A stretch of DNA of 64,000 nucleotides from Dioscorea cayenensis subsp. rotundata (lineage: Eukaryota; Streptophyta; Magnoliopsida; Dioscoreales; Dioscoreaceae), in the NCBI RefSeq assembly GCF_009730915.1, contig NC_052479.1, positions 30,319,610-30,383,609 of the forward strand, given 5' to 3'. Below, piece by piece: positions 35,301-49,296 of this stretch. The notes beneath the pieces were generated by a model. That model did no database searches. It worked only from the letters and a program-made list of their open reading frames with translations, and was not told the DNA's origin. Each line of letters begins with the position of its first letter. Positions within the stretch are counted from its first letter, which is position 1. Made by a program: the position numbers and the translations under genes.

Positions 35301-38300
35301 ATGAGGGGATCATAATCTGTATACAAATTAAAAGTACTAAGAATCACTCTAAATTAGTGACATCCCTGATCTTCTGAACCTAGACATTAAGACATTTTAA
35401 ATTTTGGTAAATATACCTATTTTTGCGTGGTGTCCATCTATAAGATCACCTAAGCCAATTTCTTCCCAAAAAACATCATCCCATCCACATGCTTCCATAT
35501 TTCGAGAACCTTTATCATTTACTTGTTGCATGTGTGCATGTCCAAGGTATGTCCATTTGCAGACAGTGGTGCATAAACTCCTGGTATCATCTCCTGTAGC
35601 TCTAGAAAGAAATCAAAGAAAATTAATAATAACATATTATGAAAGATGGCATAAAATATTTGAAGGTGCCAAATTCTACACACAAATGACCCACCTGTAT
35701 GCCAACCAATCACTTAAATCCATCCACCTAAACACCATGGACCATGATTCTTGCAAGTTCTCCTTTACCCAAAGAAGCTGCATACATTAGCTCCCAAATG
35801 TGTCAGAAATGATCATCCAACTGTCAAATATTCATCCTCATAAAGAAAACCAAGACTGAAATTTTATTTTGGTCATAATTCTACAAGTAGCAATCATCAA
35901 TGTAGTATCATGTGTATAGACCACAATAGCTTGTGCTATCAAATTTTGAATTATTATTTGTTGAGAAGCAATACATGAAATCAAAGATGCGGAAAGCTTC
36001 AGCTAGCATGGAGACAGGATATCTAATAACATGCGAAGCCTCAACCCAGCACATAAAAAGAATGCATTCTTACCTCAAGCATATGATACCTGCAATGCAA
36101 CCCTACTGGATGTCAATGCACATCTTTCATGTCATTGTAACATATTTAAGTTGATCCCCGCATATTAAACTAAATATAGCATATAAGGGCTGTCTTATTT
36201 ACTTCATGTCTACAAAAAATAAATAAAAGGAAAACCAATCCCAAAACAGGCTTTTATCAAGGTAGGAAATTTGTTTAAAACACTCTGTAGCTGATTTGAA
36301 ATTAGATAAAATCTTAGTCGGTTAAAATTTAGAAGGAAAAAATTGTTTGGAAGGGAAAATTTTTAATCAAATGTTAATACAAATCAAAATAAACATTCTA
36401 ACATCCACAAATTACATTTTTAATTTACGGTATTTATTTATTAATATCAATAATTTAATTATATTTATTAAGTAATTAAATCTTGTAAAGAATAGATTGT
36501 TGGGCAACTTTGAGGTATTTGGTTTTAATCTATACCTCAAGCCATACATCCAAAGTTACTCCACCAAACATTTGTTTGCCAAATTTAATTATTATAATAA
36601 ATATATTTAATGGTTAATTTTAAAATATTAATAAACAACTATTATTAGTTTAGAAAAATTAATTTAAAAATATTTATTTTGCTTCATACGACTTGAGTTG
36701 AGATTTCATCTACTCTCTGTTAAACTAAAGTTTTCCCATCTTTCTAACTTTTAACACGCTGAAAAGATCCTGACCAAACACACCAAGTAAGATCAGTTGT
36801 GCAGAAGTTAAAGCTTATTACATTGACAGATATTTTTTAAAAGATATGATGGATAAGTGCATGTTGGTTGTGCAGCTTGTGCTGGCTACCCTTTTGCTAT
36901 TTGCTTCAAAAAAATAGTGGCTAACTGATATCTCTAATAAACAAATATTCGACTTTGCCAATTTAATAGTAAGCATTTGCAGGAAATGATCACCCTGGAC
37001 TACCTTAGGAGCCTGCATTTCTGGGGAAACAGATCCGCCACAGTATTGTAGCACTGGTGAGTTGTTGGCGTTAATCCGCTCAGCCTGATTTACAGCCCTA
37101 TGATCCATCCAAACAATAATATTTCTCCTTGCATCACCACTCCAAGAGACCGAAACAGGAGATCCATCTGCATCAACAGCAACTGCAAACAAAGCCAATT
37201 ATGTTCATTACCTATCATGTTAAAACAACACATAAATCAGCAAGCAAAGTTCCAAAATTGACTAACCAAGAGAGCAGGTAGCAGCAAATCCTAAACCAAC
37301 CACTTCCTCGGCAGCAACATTCGCCAAAGAACATGCTTCTTTGACAGCAGCACAGACAGCATGCCAGATATCAGTCGAAGATTGCTAGTTAAGAAAGTTC
37401 AAACATCAGCATCAATCTTAACTTGGTGTCATGGCATTCAAATAGTCAAAAGAAAAAGTAAGATTGCACATTATGCTCTTTACTACCTCCACACAATCTC
37501 CTTCCTTCCATATTTGTATGGGACTACTGTGTGTGCCTAAAAGCCTGCCTTTTGTATCAAAGAGACCTGCATTGAGACATAAGAGACATGAAAAGAAGGC
37601 ATTGCAGAGGGCTATACTGTTCACACAAAAAAAGGGCGAAAAAAAAAAGAACAAACAAGATCATTTCCTTTCCATGCTTTATTATCCAAATCCCTTCCCA
37701 ACTTTATACACATACACATGAACATACATATATACAAACATAAACTATTTCTTGACTCAGAAATTGAGCCCTGAAAGAAAAGTACAATAAAATGATTCCA
37801 ACAAAATCGGTCAAGTGCTAAATGAAGGATTTCAGAATAATCAATAGTGTCCCCTGCAAATGGATAATAAATTTCATATGATTAGATTATAAGTGACAAC
37901 AAATAACCCAAATGAAGCTGAGAATCCATTGAACATTCAAAATACAAGCAAATTAACAAAGAATAATCACAAAAAAAAAGGTTCATGTGATTCAAACATG
38001 AACTAATGAAAACGATTCAAATGAATCTGAGAATCCATTTAACATCCAAAACATGCAAATCATGAATTCATCGTTAAATCTAAAGTCTATACAAATCAAA
38101 CACAAGCTCAACCAAACAACCCAATTGAAAACAAGAACACATTCATCAATACATACATCCATGATCCAGAACACCAAAATCGTCACAACATCCATCCAAA
38201 TCAATCATCAATCACAAAACCAGAATCGAAAATCAGTAAAAGTATTGCAAAAGAGAGGAAATAGGAACAAGCCTGCACGGGCGCTGCCGGTGCCAACATC

Positions 38301-38345
38301 AACGCCAAGGAAGACGGTGCGCGGTGGCCTCGCTGGAGTGGTCAT
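32037..38345 (-). CDS. FGGY carbohydrate kinase, D-ribulokinase-like
   Basis: ATP-dependent sugar kinase of the FGGY family, closest from memory to Arabidopsis At4g30310 (D-ribulokinase type). Fifteen minus-strand exons give 578 residues: 38345-38273, 37566-37487, 37384-37267, 37182-37004, 35777-35695, 35601-35417, 34998-34937, 34758-34644, 34536-34417, 34301-34182, 34029-33909, 33246-33090, 32958-32886, 32809-32682 and 32159-32037. Conserved blocks: [14 protein letters not shown] (phosphate-binding, N terminus), [81 protein letters not shown] and [11 protein letters not shown]. Introns 1 and 7 use GC donors; the frame excludes the nearest GT alternative for intron 1. An upstream in-frame ATG at 38435 would add 30 Ser/Ala-rich residues; the inner ATG fits the family better. 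Confidence 0.92.
36240..36800. other. AT-rich filler of kinase intron 4
   Basis: Part of the intron between 37004 and 35777. It reads like old transposon DNA (TTGGGCAACTTTGAGG and a loosely inverted CCAAAGTTACTCC), but I could not define ends. Confidence 0.3.
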
Positions 38346-38435
38346 CTCGAAGGAGGAGGCGGAGGAGCCGCTCCGGCGATCGGCGGCGGCCGGCGAGAGG
38401 AACGGCGTGGTAGCGGATAAGGACGAGCTCCTCAT

Positions 38436-39783
38436 TGGTTTTTATAGTCCCCGCCTTTTCTCTTGATTACTCTCTCACTAATTTCGATGATTAGATGTTA
38501 ATGATGGTACTTATATATATAGATATATAATTATTTAGATTTTTTAATTATTTTTATAATTATCTTATAATTATTTGGTAACTAAAAATTAACGGAAAAA
38601 CAAGGAGATAATTGTGCAAAGATTATTAATATAAAAAAATAGCAATTTTTTATTTGGGAATTAATTGAATTTTTTTTATTATTATATGTCATAAATTTGA
38701 TTTAAATATTGGATCATGATGAATTGACTATATTTTTTTCATTTTTTGTAATATTATATATATATATATATATATATTTGACGTAGACTTTCCGGCATTG
38801 TTGAATAATTAAATGAAGCAAAACTTTGGATTCTGAATTAAATTAAAGGTTTATTATTTATCACTAAAATTATATTATTTATATAAGATTTGAATTATTA
38901 GTATAAATCTTTATTGGATATTTATAAATTGTTGACTGTATTGGATTGTTTGGATATTTATATGGGGATAAATGTAGTTATCACTGGTATCCCAATGGCG
39001 TAAAGTTAGATAAGTTCTAGATATTTATCAATTTATGTGATTAATTAATTTTTTAAAAAAATATTATAATTTGGAAAAGAGTCCAACCATACATTGCATA
39101 CAATTTAATCTCCTAGAATTTTAGGGGGAGGTCAATCTTCTAAGAACGTAATTAAAAATGCAATCTATGCATGTTAATTGTTAACCCTTGGATTATCAAT
39201 CAACATAATGATAGTTACTAAATCAATCTAAACCGCCAAATTTAATTTCTACTAAATCTACAATGGAGAGCAACCAAACATAAATTATGCTCACAAAACA
39301 GCACACCACCTGAATGAGAGCCAGTACAATGTTTGAACACTATTATGTTTACTAATTACTGGGGTTGTATCTTCCTGTCACTCTCCACTCAATTCTTTCT
39401 CAACCTTTTAATTAGCTGGGGAGTTCCTGTGAACATCCCAGTTTATTTATTTTTTTCAAATGCATCCCTTTGTTTAAAAGATTATCCTATTTGTTTTAAG
39501 TTATATATTTATTAAAATATATATAAAATAATAAAATAATAAAATAACAAAGTAAAATAAAGTTCACTATACATCACAAGATTCACAACAATAAACATTT
39601 AAAAACAAAATATTAAATAAATAAACAAAATACTTTAAGATTCACGTGGATCAAAACGTGTACTTTGAGATTCGGTTATTAAATCAAAGTCATTAAGATT
39701 CGCGCCAAGGCATTCAAAAACTCGAGGCTAAAACCATCCACACACCTTCTCGTCACTCCAACAAGAAGTCTTCGTCTTCTCCG
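38436..39783. other. Bidirectional intergenic region, kinase and BIO3-BIO1
   Basis: The two genes diverge from this spacer. AT-rich, with a (TA)n run at 38754-38777. I found no strong TATA box for either gene. CACGTG-like GATTCACGTGGATC occurs near 39640. Confidence 0.5.
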
Positions 39784-42700
39784 ATGGCTTCTCTCCTCTT
39801 CCGGCACCGCCGCTCGCCGGCGTCCTCCCTTCACCTTCTTCGCCTCCTTCTACAGCGCCCAATTAGCTCCTCTTCCGCCTCCCTCGATGTCGATGTCTCG
39901 CACCCGACCTACGTCGTCTGGGGCGCCAACACCGGCGTCGGAAAGACCCTAGTATCCGCCGGCCTCGCATTCTCCGTCATCTCCCGATCCCCGTCCTCCT
40001 TCCTATACCTTAAGCCCCTTCAGACCGGGTTCCCCATCGACTCCGACTCACGCTTCCTGGTCTCCAAGATCACCTCCCTCTTCCGCTCCGCCTCCCCTCC
40101 ATTTCCCCTCCTTGCGTCCCACCATGCCCTCCGTGCTTCCCTTCCGGCCGCCCGTGCTCTCCCCGGCTTCAATGAGCAATCCGATAGCCCGTGCTGCTAC
40201 GAGGAGACGAAGATCGGGGGTGGGGATGGGGAGGAAGTGGGGTCGAGGCTGGTTTGCAAGACTTTGTATGCGTGGAACGAGCCCATATCTCCGCATTTAG
40301 CTGTTGAAAGGGAGGGGATGGCCATTGGAGACTCGGATTTGAGGGAGATGCTGCATCGGTGCTTAGGGTTTGGCGGTGTCAACGATTTGGGGAAGGAGAT
40401 GAGTGTTTGGAGAGTTATCGAGACCGCTGGTGGTGTTGCTAGCCCGGGTCCTTCGGGTACTCTTCAGTGTGATCTATATAGGTGAGCTGATTTTCTTAAT
40501 ATTTCTGGTTATCTTGGCTTGCAATCTATAAAGAAAGTAGAAATCGTTAATTCAGAAGGACACATGCATGCCATGTCTTTTGCAAGGAACGTAGCTCTTT
40601 AGACATGGAAATGTTTGCGCTTGTTAAAGTACTAGTCGTATTTATATTATATATAAACTTGATCTAAAGGAAGGCCATATTCCAGCATAGAGTAAAGACT
40701 TCATCCAAATGCTAATACTTGATAATGCCTTAGAACTGTATGGACTTGGTAAATTATGTCTTACTTGTTCTTCTATGCAGATGATGTTTTACGTTTTACT
40801 TGCATTGATATTATGGATAATTGTGTGGTGTTTTGGACTGTGCTTTTTATTATAATTATTATTATTCTTATTGTATCAGCTGATTTTTATTAACCGTTAG
40901 TATCTGTCTAATAAAAGCTGACTATTATAATATGGAAAACTAGGCCTTTAAGGTTTCCTGCTGTTCTTATTGGAGATGGACGTTTGGGAGGTATATCTAC
41001 CACAATATCAGCATATGAATGCTTGAAACTTAGAGGATATGATGTTGCCGCTATTGTTTTAGTGGATCAAGGACTGGCTAATGAGGCTGCGTTGTTATCT
41101 TACCTGAGGAACAGGTAAGCCAGTTCTAAAAATGCTTTTGACCAATTGTATATTACTTATGAATCTGCTGTACTCTCAGTTTTCTTTTTCGCTCACGGTG
41201 AGTATATTGTGATTATTGTGTCTTTTTGAAAAAAATTGGTTCATAATCCATCTTGATCACGAATACTTAGGCATAGTTAACTCCTTCCAGGGTGCATGTG
41301 TTTGTCTTGCCACCAATCCCTCATGATCCTTTGGATGACCTGAAGGATTGGTTTTGTGAATCTGGGAATGTATTTGATTCTCTTAAGGAAACAATGATTT
41401 TGGCTCATTCAAAGAGGATTGAGAGACTACAAGACATGGCCAGGAAGGCAGGAGATATCTTCTGGTGGCCATTCACTCAACACCAACTTGTTCCTCTGGA
41501 GACAGTTACAGTAATTGACTCACGCTGTGGTGAGAATTTCGCTGTTCATAAGGTTAGTTTGGAAGAAATTCAGTTTAATTAGACAAGTGCCTCTTTCATT
41601 GAATGGAATCTGAAAATGAGTAGGTGCCCTTGTGATGCCATCATGCTTAGTATGATACTTATAACTCTACCAGGAGAAGCTATGGTTCATTATCAATTAT
41701 GATAAGATGCAAATGCTATCTTGTGACAGAAGTTGATTTCATTTGGATTCAGGTTTGTGACAAGCTGGACATGATCGTTCCTCAATTCGATGCCTGTGCT
41801 AGTTGGTGGACACAAGGACCTGATGCTACCTTTCAGGTCAGTTATATGAAACTAATTCACCTCAAATTTACTTCTTTGACCTTGTCTCAAAGTTCATGGG
41901 AACCTAACGAGTTCTTTTATTTGGATTTTGTCCGCTTTCCATGGTGCGTGCACACATGAGCATTCCTGCATGAGTTGTGCCCATGTTAGATATAGAGTTC
42001 TGATTTCTTGTCTTTTATCCATGCAAGTTACATGATAATTCATTCCCCAAGAAGCTTAAATTTTCATTGTTCTTTAGGTTTTAGTACTCATCTAAGCTTC
42101 CTTGGATGATACTTCATCTGAATGTGTAGTTTTTATATGGAGGCAATTTGGAACTGTGCTTTTGAGTAGTTTAGTTTGCAAGTTACTATTCTACTGGCTA
42201 TGGCTTCTCTTCCAAGCTTTGCTGTTTAAACTGTTATAAGTCTTTCTATAATTATGTGAGAAGGCTTTTTCTTCTGCATCATATAGTATATTCTCATTTG
42301 AGTTGGGAGTGAGAAATGAGGTTATAAGAAAGAAAAGAAACAACCGAACGGAGAATGGTTCAGTGAAGTGGGTATTAGGTATTTTTGTAAGCTTACTTTC
42401 AGTTTATGCTATTTACCTTCAAATAGGGAATTCTTTTTTCTAGTTCTTTTCCAGGAGGTTGTATTTTGCAATATAAGAATTGAACCTGAGTGACTTGTTC
42501 ACCATGGCTTCTCTGTTAGGTTTTTTTCAGATTGAGCTTGCAAGAGAGATGGGTTATTCTGCTGCAAGATATGGTCATGTCATGTTTCCCGAGAATGTCT
42601 ATGAGCCTGCTTTGCGGTGTGCAGAACTTCTTCTTGAAGGAGTAGGAGAAGGTCTGTCTTTTAAATGCTTGGTTTTATACATGATTTATAATTTAAAAAA

Positions 42701-45700
42701 AAAATGTAGCATTGTTCATTAAATGATGTGAAAAATTGACAAGGATGGTAAACATCTATTACAATTAGGACTTTATTAGATACTGTCATCCTCCTATGAC
42801 TCATATATTGTCTCACTTCATACAAATTTTACAGATATAAATATAGTGAAAAAAGTAAAGGAAATTATTGAAAATTTGAACCATTTCTTTCCTTGGTGCT
42901 ACAAAAGGCAGAGTGGCTAATATTATACTCAGATTATCATGTTTTAGAAGTATGCACCAACAGGAATAATGCTGGACTGAGGGATGCTCCTCTAGAACAT
43001 GTTAACAGTGTCACATGTATTTGATTAGCCTCCATATTAACCTCAAAGTCAAGAATTGGTTCTCTTTATCCGCAGGTTGGGCTTCTCGTGCTTACTATTC
43101 TGACAATGGATCCACGGCAGTAGAAATTGCACTCAAGATGGCATTTCGCAAATTTTCGTTTGATCATGGGATAGCTGTAGATTCTGACAATGGGATTGTG
43201 GATGATAGATGTTATGATTTCAAGGTGAGTGTCACAAACAGGTGTGCATACCTATTGCTTAATATTTGGAATATTTAATGGCTCAAGATATATGATGTCT
43301 TTTGTTTACTTGCAAAAACACAATTATCTTTTGAAATGGATATTGTGAAGGAGAGACTGCTAGATAGAAAGTTGTGACTCCATTGGGGATTATATCTCAA
43401 TTAATTTGCCCTTTTTTCTTGACTAAATTGTGGTGATTGTAATAAGTAAAGGTGTCATAGCAATTGAGTTATGAGTCATGACTACATCTTTGTCCAGGTT
43501 TTAGCCCTCAATGGATCTTATCATGGTGATACTTTAGGTGCCATGGAAGCCCAAGCACCGTCATCATACACGAGTTTCCATCAGCAGCCATGGTACGAAC
43601 TTATGTCCTAGCCTGTTGTTTTCTTTCTAACTTAAATTTTATTATTCTTTTAAATGGTTGATCTCTTGATGTGAGTCATGTGACCTGTATTTTTCCAAGG
43701 AATTCCAATTGAGTTCCGCTATTCTTACAATCTAGACTTACCTAATAGACTTCCCAAAAGAAAAATAATAATTATTTTTTTCTCTCAAGTTGTATAAGAG
43801 TACGTCCCGTGGTTGTTTGGTGGATGGCAACTCATTTGGGAAATCTAGTTTGTAAGAATAGCAATACTCTTTTCAATGCTATTTACTACATCCTTGAAGT
43901 CATAAGGTGTACTCTTATTGGACATTCTCACATAAGCCACTCTGAACTTGGTCCTGGATTATGCCTACCTTGCTGAAATATGATTTATTAGCTTTGTTCT
44001 TTAGATAAATACTATTGGTATAATGTTTTCCACCAGATATTTTGGTTTAAATGTTTCCTCTTAGCTTTGCTGCTGTGATTGCACTTGATTCAGGTATTCA
44101 GGAAGAGGCCTGTTTCTGGATCCCCCCATGATCTTTATTTCAGATGGGGTTTGGAATCTTTCCTTTCCAGATGCATTTCTTTCTCATCAACCAAAAGATG
44201 AAAAGATAAGTAAGTGGTTAATTGTCTTCCTTGCAAGCCTTCTTTATGTTGCTTTCTTGCAGCATTCCTTCTGATGGAATTTTAATATACAGGGTTCCAT
44301 TTGCGTGATGAATTGTTTTGTCAAACAAGGGACTGTTCAGCTCTTGCAAAATGCTACTCTGCTTACATATCAAGGCAATTATCGCAATTTTCCGACAATT
44401 GTCCTTCGACATATATTGCTGCATTAATTATTGAACCAGGCAAGCGAAATTTACAGCTTTATAGTCTCTGAAATGCTCTTTTTCATGTCTGGAGACATGG
44501 ATTAGTCATGACCTATATTGAGAAATTTATTGTTGTTTCCTTAGACCTTTTGTTTCTTATTCTTTCCCAGAATAAATTTCTTTAGTTTAGCAAATGCTAA
44601 TGTTTTCTCATGTTGAACTGAGGGAGTGTGTAGTTGGGTTTGGAATAAATTGGGTTGTGGTTTTTGAAGTATTGATTTGATTTTTGAGCGAAATTCTTAA
44701 ACCAAGTTGATCCAACTCTAACTTAATCAATACTTAATAAAATATTTTTTATTATATTTTATACTATTAAAATTAATGATTGATATTTATTAATAGCTAA
44801 CAGTATTCAACCAATGATTTTATTTATATTTTTTTTAAAATGGTTATTTTTGGTTTAAATTTTTATTATTACAATTAATATTCATTAGTAGTTAATGCTC
44901 TTTAACTAATGGTTTTTATTTGTTTAATTAGTTTAAATTTGCAAAAAAAAGGTTATTCCTATTTCAAGTTTTTCCTTGGAGCCTTTTGATTGGAGAGCAC
45001 AATAAAGCTTTTCATTGTAGCAGTTCAGATCTTCCAGTGGCTCACATACAATGTGAAAGTAGTAGTAATAATGCGCCTTTTTTAATTATCATTTTCTTGG
45101 AAGCTTATGGGGCCATATTAACAGATGCTAAACAATTTCAAGCATTCTCAAGTTTGTAACTCTTAATTCATTGAGATTGAACTTGTCCTATCAAGTTCAG
45201 TTATGGTGCTCCTTGTGTTTTTCCCCCTGTTAGTACTTTTATATATTTGCTTTCCCTGATCCAAGATCATATGAATCGAACTTCACGCGCTACAATAATC
45301 TGGTATAAGTGAAAGTTCAGGCTACTGATTTATGTCAGTTTTAGTGCTCTGGATGATCCGGAAGAGATGTGCAAAATTACTTCTTTGTTTTCTTTTGTTT
45401 TCATTTGCATTTTTATCCATTGAGGTTTATGGGCATGGCCAATATTATATTTGGGCTCTGATTGCTGCTCTGCCTTCATAACTTTGCTGAAATAACTACA
45501 GAAGTTGCATAGGAGCTTCATTTGCCTATCTTTAAATTGTATCATTTACAAATCTTCTGATTTAATGCTCCTTTTCCTCTTTTTCTACCTTTCATATTCC
45601 CATTTGATTGCATAAATCCCACTGCTAAAGTTAGCTATCTATTATCCATGCAAATAAATAATGCAAACATGGATACTGTATTGATAGTAAGTTGTCAATT

Positions 45701-47602
45701 ATGTTTTGTAGTTGTACAAGGTGCTGGCGGAATGCAGATGATTGATCCACTTTTCCAGCGAACCCTTGTTAGTGAGTGCCGAGCCCGCAGAATTCCTGTA
45801 ATATTTGATGAGGTATTCACAGGTTTCTGGCGTCTTGGCAGGGAGGTAAGTTACTCGTTTAGCAAGTGTATATATACATCTAAATCCATTGTTGCCTTCA
45901 AATTATTTTATCGTTGTTTGTTGGTTTTACAGTCTGCAGCAGAGTTGCTTGGCTGCTCACCTGATGTGGCATGTTTTGCGAAATTAATGACTGGTGGGGT
46001 CCTACCATTAGCAGTCACTTTAACTACAGAAGCTGTTTTTGAAGTATTTAAAGGTGGTTCAAAGGTATTTTATCGACCGCGAATAAAATACGCATTTTTC
46101 AATAAGTTCTCACTGTGGCCATATCTTTCCTTGGTGTGCATCCATTCCAATGATTGACACTAATTCTGACTAATGATATTTATTTCAGCTCATGGCTCTT
46201 TTGCATGGTCACTCCTATTCTGCCCATGCTATGGGCTGCACAGCTGCTTCAAAAGCTATACAGTGGTTTAAAAATCCCTGTACAAACATAAATATTGAAC
46301 CTGAAGGAAGAAAAATGAAAGAGGTATTATGTCCTGAGTAAACCTGCCATTGTTGCTCTCACCGGTCATTGTGCTGTCATTTTCTTGATCTTTAGCCTGT
46401 CAAGGTGATCACTTAGCCTCTCATATTGTGTTCATATTCTTTCAGTTATGGGACATGCAACTTGTGCTCCAGTTGTCATCTCTAAATGGTGTTAGCAGAG
46501 TGATTGCAATAGGCACTCTTTGTGCTATAGAACTTAGAGCCAGTGGCTCTGATGTGGGGTAGGATGCTAAACTATATGAATGAATGTTATTTCTTTTTAT
46601 ATTCTATTTTACTGTCAAGTCATTTCACTGCACTTAAAAACCATTGAGTAGGGGAAATAGTAAAAGCAAGAACAGAGCTTCTCTTGAATTCTTTTTTATA
46701 GTTGAATTTAAGATGGTTGGCATAGTGGTGCATATGCAGATGAAGCAAGTACCCTTGCAATTGCCACAGATGATGCACTCCTTTTTGTGCTGTTTGAAGA
46801 TGCTATGCATTGTCACTATTAAATGCCCTCTAAGGTCGTATAGGGGTCATATGAAAATTTTCAGTTAGTAGGATAAATTATAGGAACTGAGCTGACTGTC
46901 ACTGCATTCTTAACTCTATCTGGTGTGTAATTGAGAATGCTTATGGTGTGTCTAAAGGTCCTTTGAACTAAGATGTGCATAACCACTAATACCAATTCAT
47001 TTTCTCTGGACAGAGGATGTTGTTTCTTTCTTCTCTGTGCTTAGTGTTGTCTAAATTTTGCCTATAATTATGAGGATGCCAGGTTAGTTGTTGAGACAAA
47101 AAGCAAATATATTTCATTGGCATGCAGTAGGTAACTAATATAATTTCCTTTTCCTAGCCAGATATTTTGTTGGCTTTAGAGATTATCTCCATTTGTTTCG
47201 ACTGTTATTCTTTTCTTCCAACAATCTTACTGAAGCTGCTATGCTATATCTTGCATCATGTGTACAAAATTAAAATTGAGAAATAACTGATGAGTTAACG
47301 CTACTTTTTTTTTTAAAAAAAAAAGTAATGAGTGATTGCATGGATTGTAGCAATTCATTATTGGTTTGTAAATGTGCTAACATTTTTGTGGTTTTGATTA
47401 CTGCAACAGGTATGCTTCATTGTATGCAAGTTCTCTGGTTCAGCAGCTTCGTAAAGATGGAATTTACATGAGGCCCTTGGGTAATGTTCTATATTTAATG
47501 TGTGGTCCCTGCACATCCCCTGATATCTGCAATCAACATCTCAGAAATGTATACCAGAGAATTTCTGAGTTTAAGCAATCATCAGGCAAAGGGATCAGAT
47601 AA
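39784..47602 (+). CDS. BIO3-BIO1: Bifunctional dethiobiotin synthetase / DAPA aminotransferase (BIO3-BIO1)
   Basis: Catalyses two consecutive biotin steps in mitochondria: amination of KAPA to DAPA, then ring closure of DAPA to dethiobiotin. Fourteen exons give 849 residues: 39784-40481, 40944-41114, 41291-41552, 41753-41836, 42531-42651, 43076-43224, 43498-43592, 44094-44209, 44293-44439, 45712-45845, 45933-46064, 46189-46323, 46446-46558 and 47410-47602. A basic, Ser/Arg-rich N terminus (1-35) fits a transit peptide. The synthetase half has the P-loop GANTGVGKT (47-55) and ends in exon 3, which runs directly into the aminotransferase half (FWWPFTQH, YYSDNGSTAVEIALKMA, LNGSYHGDTLGAMEA, FDEVFTGFWRLG). 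K676 in FAKLMTGG is the expected PLP lysine. Intron 9 has a GC donor (CCAG followed by gcaagc); the frame needs it. Confidence 0.93.
43701..43880. mobile_element. MITE-like fold-back in BIO3-BIO1 intron 7
   Basis: GCTATTCTTACAATCTAGA (43718-43736) pairs with TCTAGTTTGTAAGAATAGC (43844-43862), 18 of 19 bases, around a non-coding core of about 110 bp. The outer limits are approximate. Confidence 0.55.
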
Positions 47603-49240
47603 ATAAGAGGAGAACTCTAGGAAGCTCGATGGCATTTTTGGCATAAAGGCCCTTGAGATAGGTCTTCCTTGAGTTAATGGGAAGAGAAATAACCTTCAGT
47701 TGCTTAACTGGATCAAGACTTCAGGGTCATCAGATAACGGGCTTTCTCGATTAGTTCAATATTTATGCTATTTTATGGGAGACCTCCATCGACAATCCTA
47801 GGATTAGAGATCTACTTATTAATTTCATATGTTGACAGTTGAGATATTTTTGTACCATTAGCAATAAATTCTTTGATAATTTATTTGTATGGTAGATATT
47901 TAGACCTTAAACCCTATTGATTATGCATAATCAAATCTGAGTTGCTCTATGCATTTTTTATTTTGTAATCGTATTTCCGCTCGCCTTCTTGACAAGTCAG
48001 GTCTTCTTTCATTTTTGTATCATTACAAGATTTTGTTAGTTTTGTTCATCTGCTTCTTGTGTTCATTATTAGGAACAGTGTCATTTTCTATCTGGTTGCT
48101 GTCGATGATCCCTGAATAATGAATGTCCACTGCAGCGGTTACCATGAAGATGATCCTTTGAAGAGCATGGGGGCTGCTAGGGATTTTATCCATGAAGATA
48201 CAGAAGGATATCATGCACAGCCCATCACATTTAAAATCATAAAACTCTTTTGAAGATTGTTTGAACTAGAGGGCAGATGTGGCCAAAGGTGTCAGGTATG
48301 TTGTCATTTTCTGCTTGGGAATCTTGCTCTGGTTCATTCTTGCATGACACATAGCCTTTGTCCCTGCAGGTTCTGAGTTGAGGATATTACCCAGAAGGAT
48401 CTAGTGTTTGCTTTTAATCTTCTCTGTACAAAAGGTGAGTTCAAGTTTAACTACTTAGCTCTGCTGTTCTATTTTCCATTTCTGTGGCTGATACACTGGA
48501 AACCAAGATTAATTCTTGAATAAAAGTCACATGCCAGTGTGATGCATTTGAATGATTAATTTCATATTTTATTGCCAGATTACACCTATTTCAATAGGTT
48601 GTCCATGAAACATTGAAACCTAATCTAGACAAATTTCCCAGAAATTTGGCTAACTGAGATTATGTTTGGATGGGGGAGAAAACAGGGAGAAAAGCACACT
48701 TCTAGTTACTTGTTTAATAATTTTTTTTCTGCTATTTTACTATTGTACACTGATAAAGTATACTAACTTGTTCTTGTTAATTTAATTGCTTTTACATGAC
48801 CACTTGCATAAGTTTTGAAAACAGTGCAAAAGATGCAGAATTTTTTAATCAGACTCCTCTAATTCTTTTTCATTTCTTTGAGAATCTTTTTTCTGTTACT
48901 CCTGGGAAACGTGCTTGCTTTACATATGCATACAGCTTCAACTTTTTCCTAGATGACACAGGATTGAGTTCTCTTACTGGCCCCCCTCCTGCACCAGCTA
49001 CGGTATGCTCTCCTCTGCTCATCCTCCGTCCTGTTTTATCTTCATTTGATCTCTGTTCCCAAGATACATCAATATATGTGTATTTTTTGTACTGCATTCC
49101 TCTGTAGGGAAATAGAGTAACTTTTACTAGCTTTTTCCTCTGTCCTATTTTTTATCTCATTATTGGAAACTTATGCTGAACAATACTGCTATCATAAAAA
49201 GATTTTATGGTATGGATAGACTGGTCCTTAGAGATCATGC
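47603..49240. other. BIO3-BIO1 3' UTR and intergenic DNA
   Basis: A poly(A)-signal-like AATAAA lies at about 47864. A 100-codon open frame at 48796-49107 (ending its Pro-rich part ...LTGPPPAPAT) has no family I recognise and no splice partner I could defend, so I leave it as non-coding. Confidence 0.4.
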
Positions 49241-49249
49241 ACCTGTCTT

Positions 49250-49252
<3 letters not shown>

Positions 49253-49294
<42 letters not shown>
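49253..49294 (+). repeat. (GT)n microsatellite
   Basis: About 20 uninterrupted GT dinucleotides, ending ACATTTAATTAATT. Confidence 0.95.

Positions 49295-49296
<2 letters not shown>

Noticed and set aside
48796-49107. 103-codon frame downstream of BIO3-BIO1
   Set aside because: No recognisable domain, no convincing exon partner, composition like non-coding DNA.
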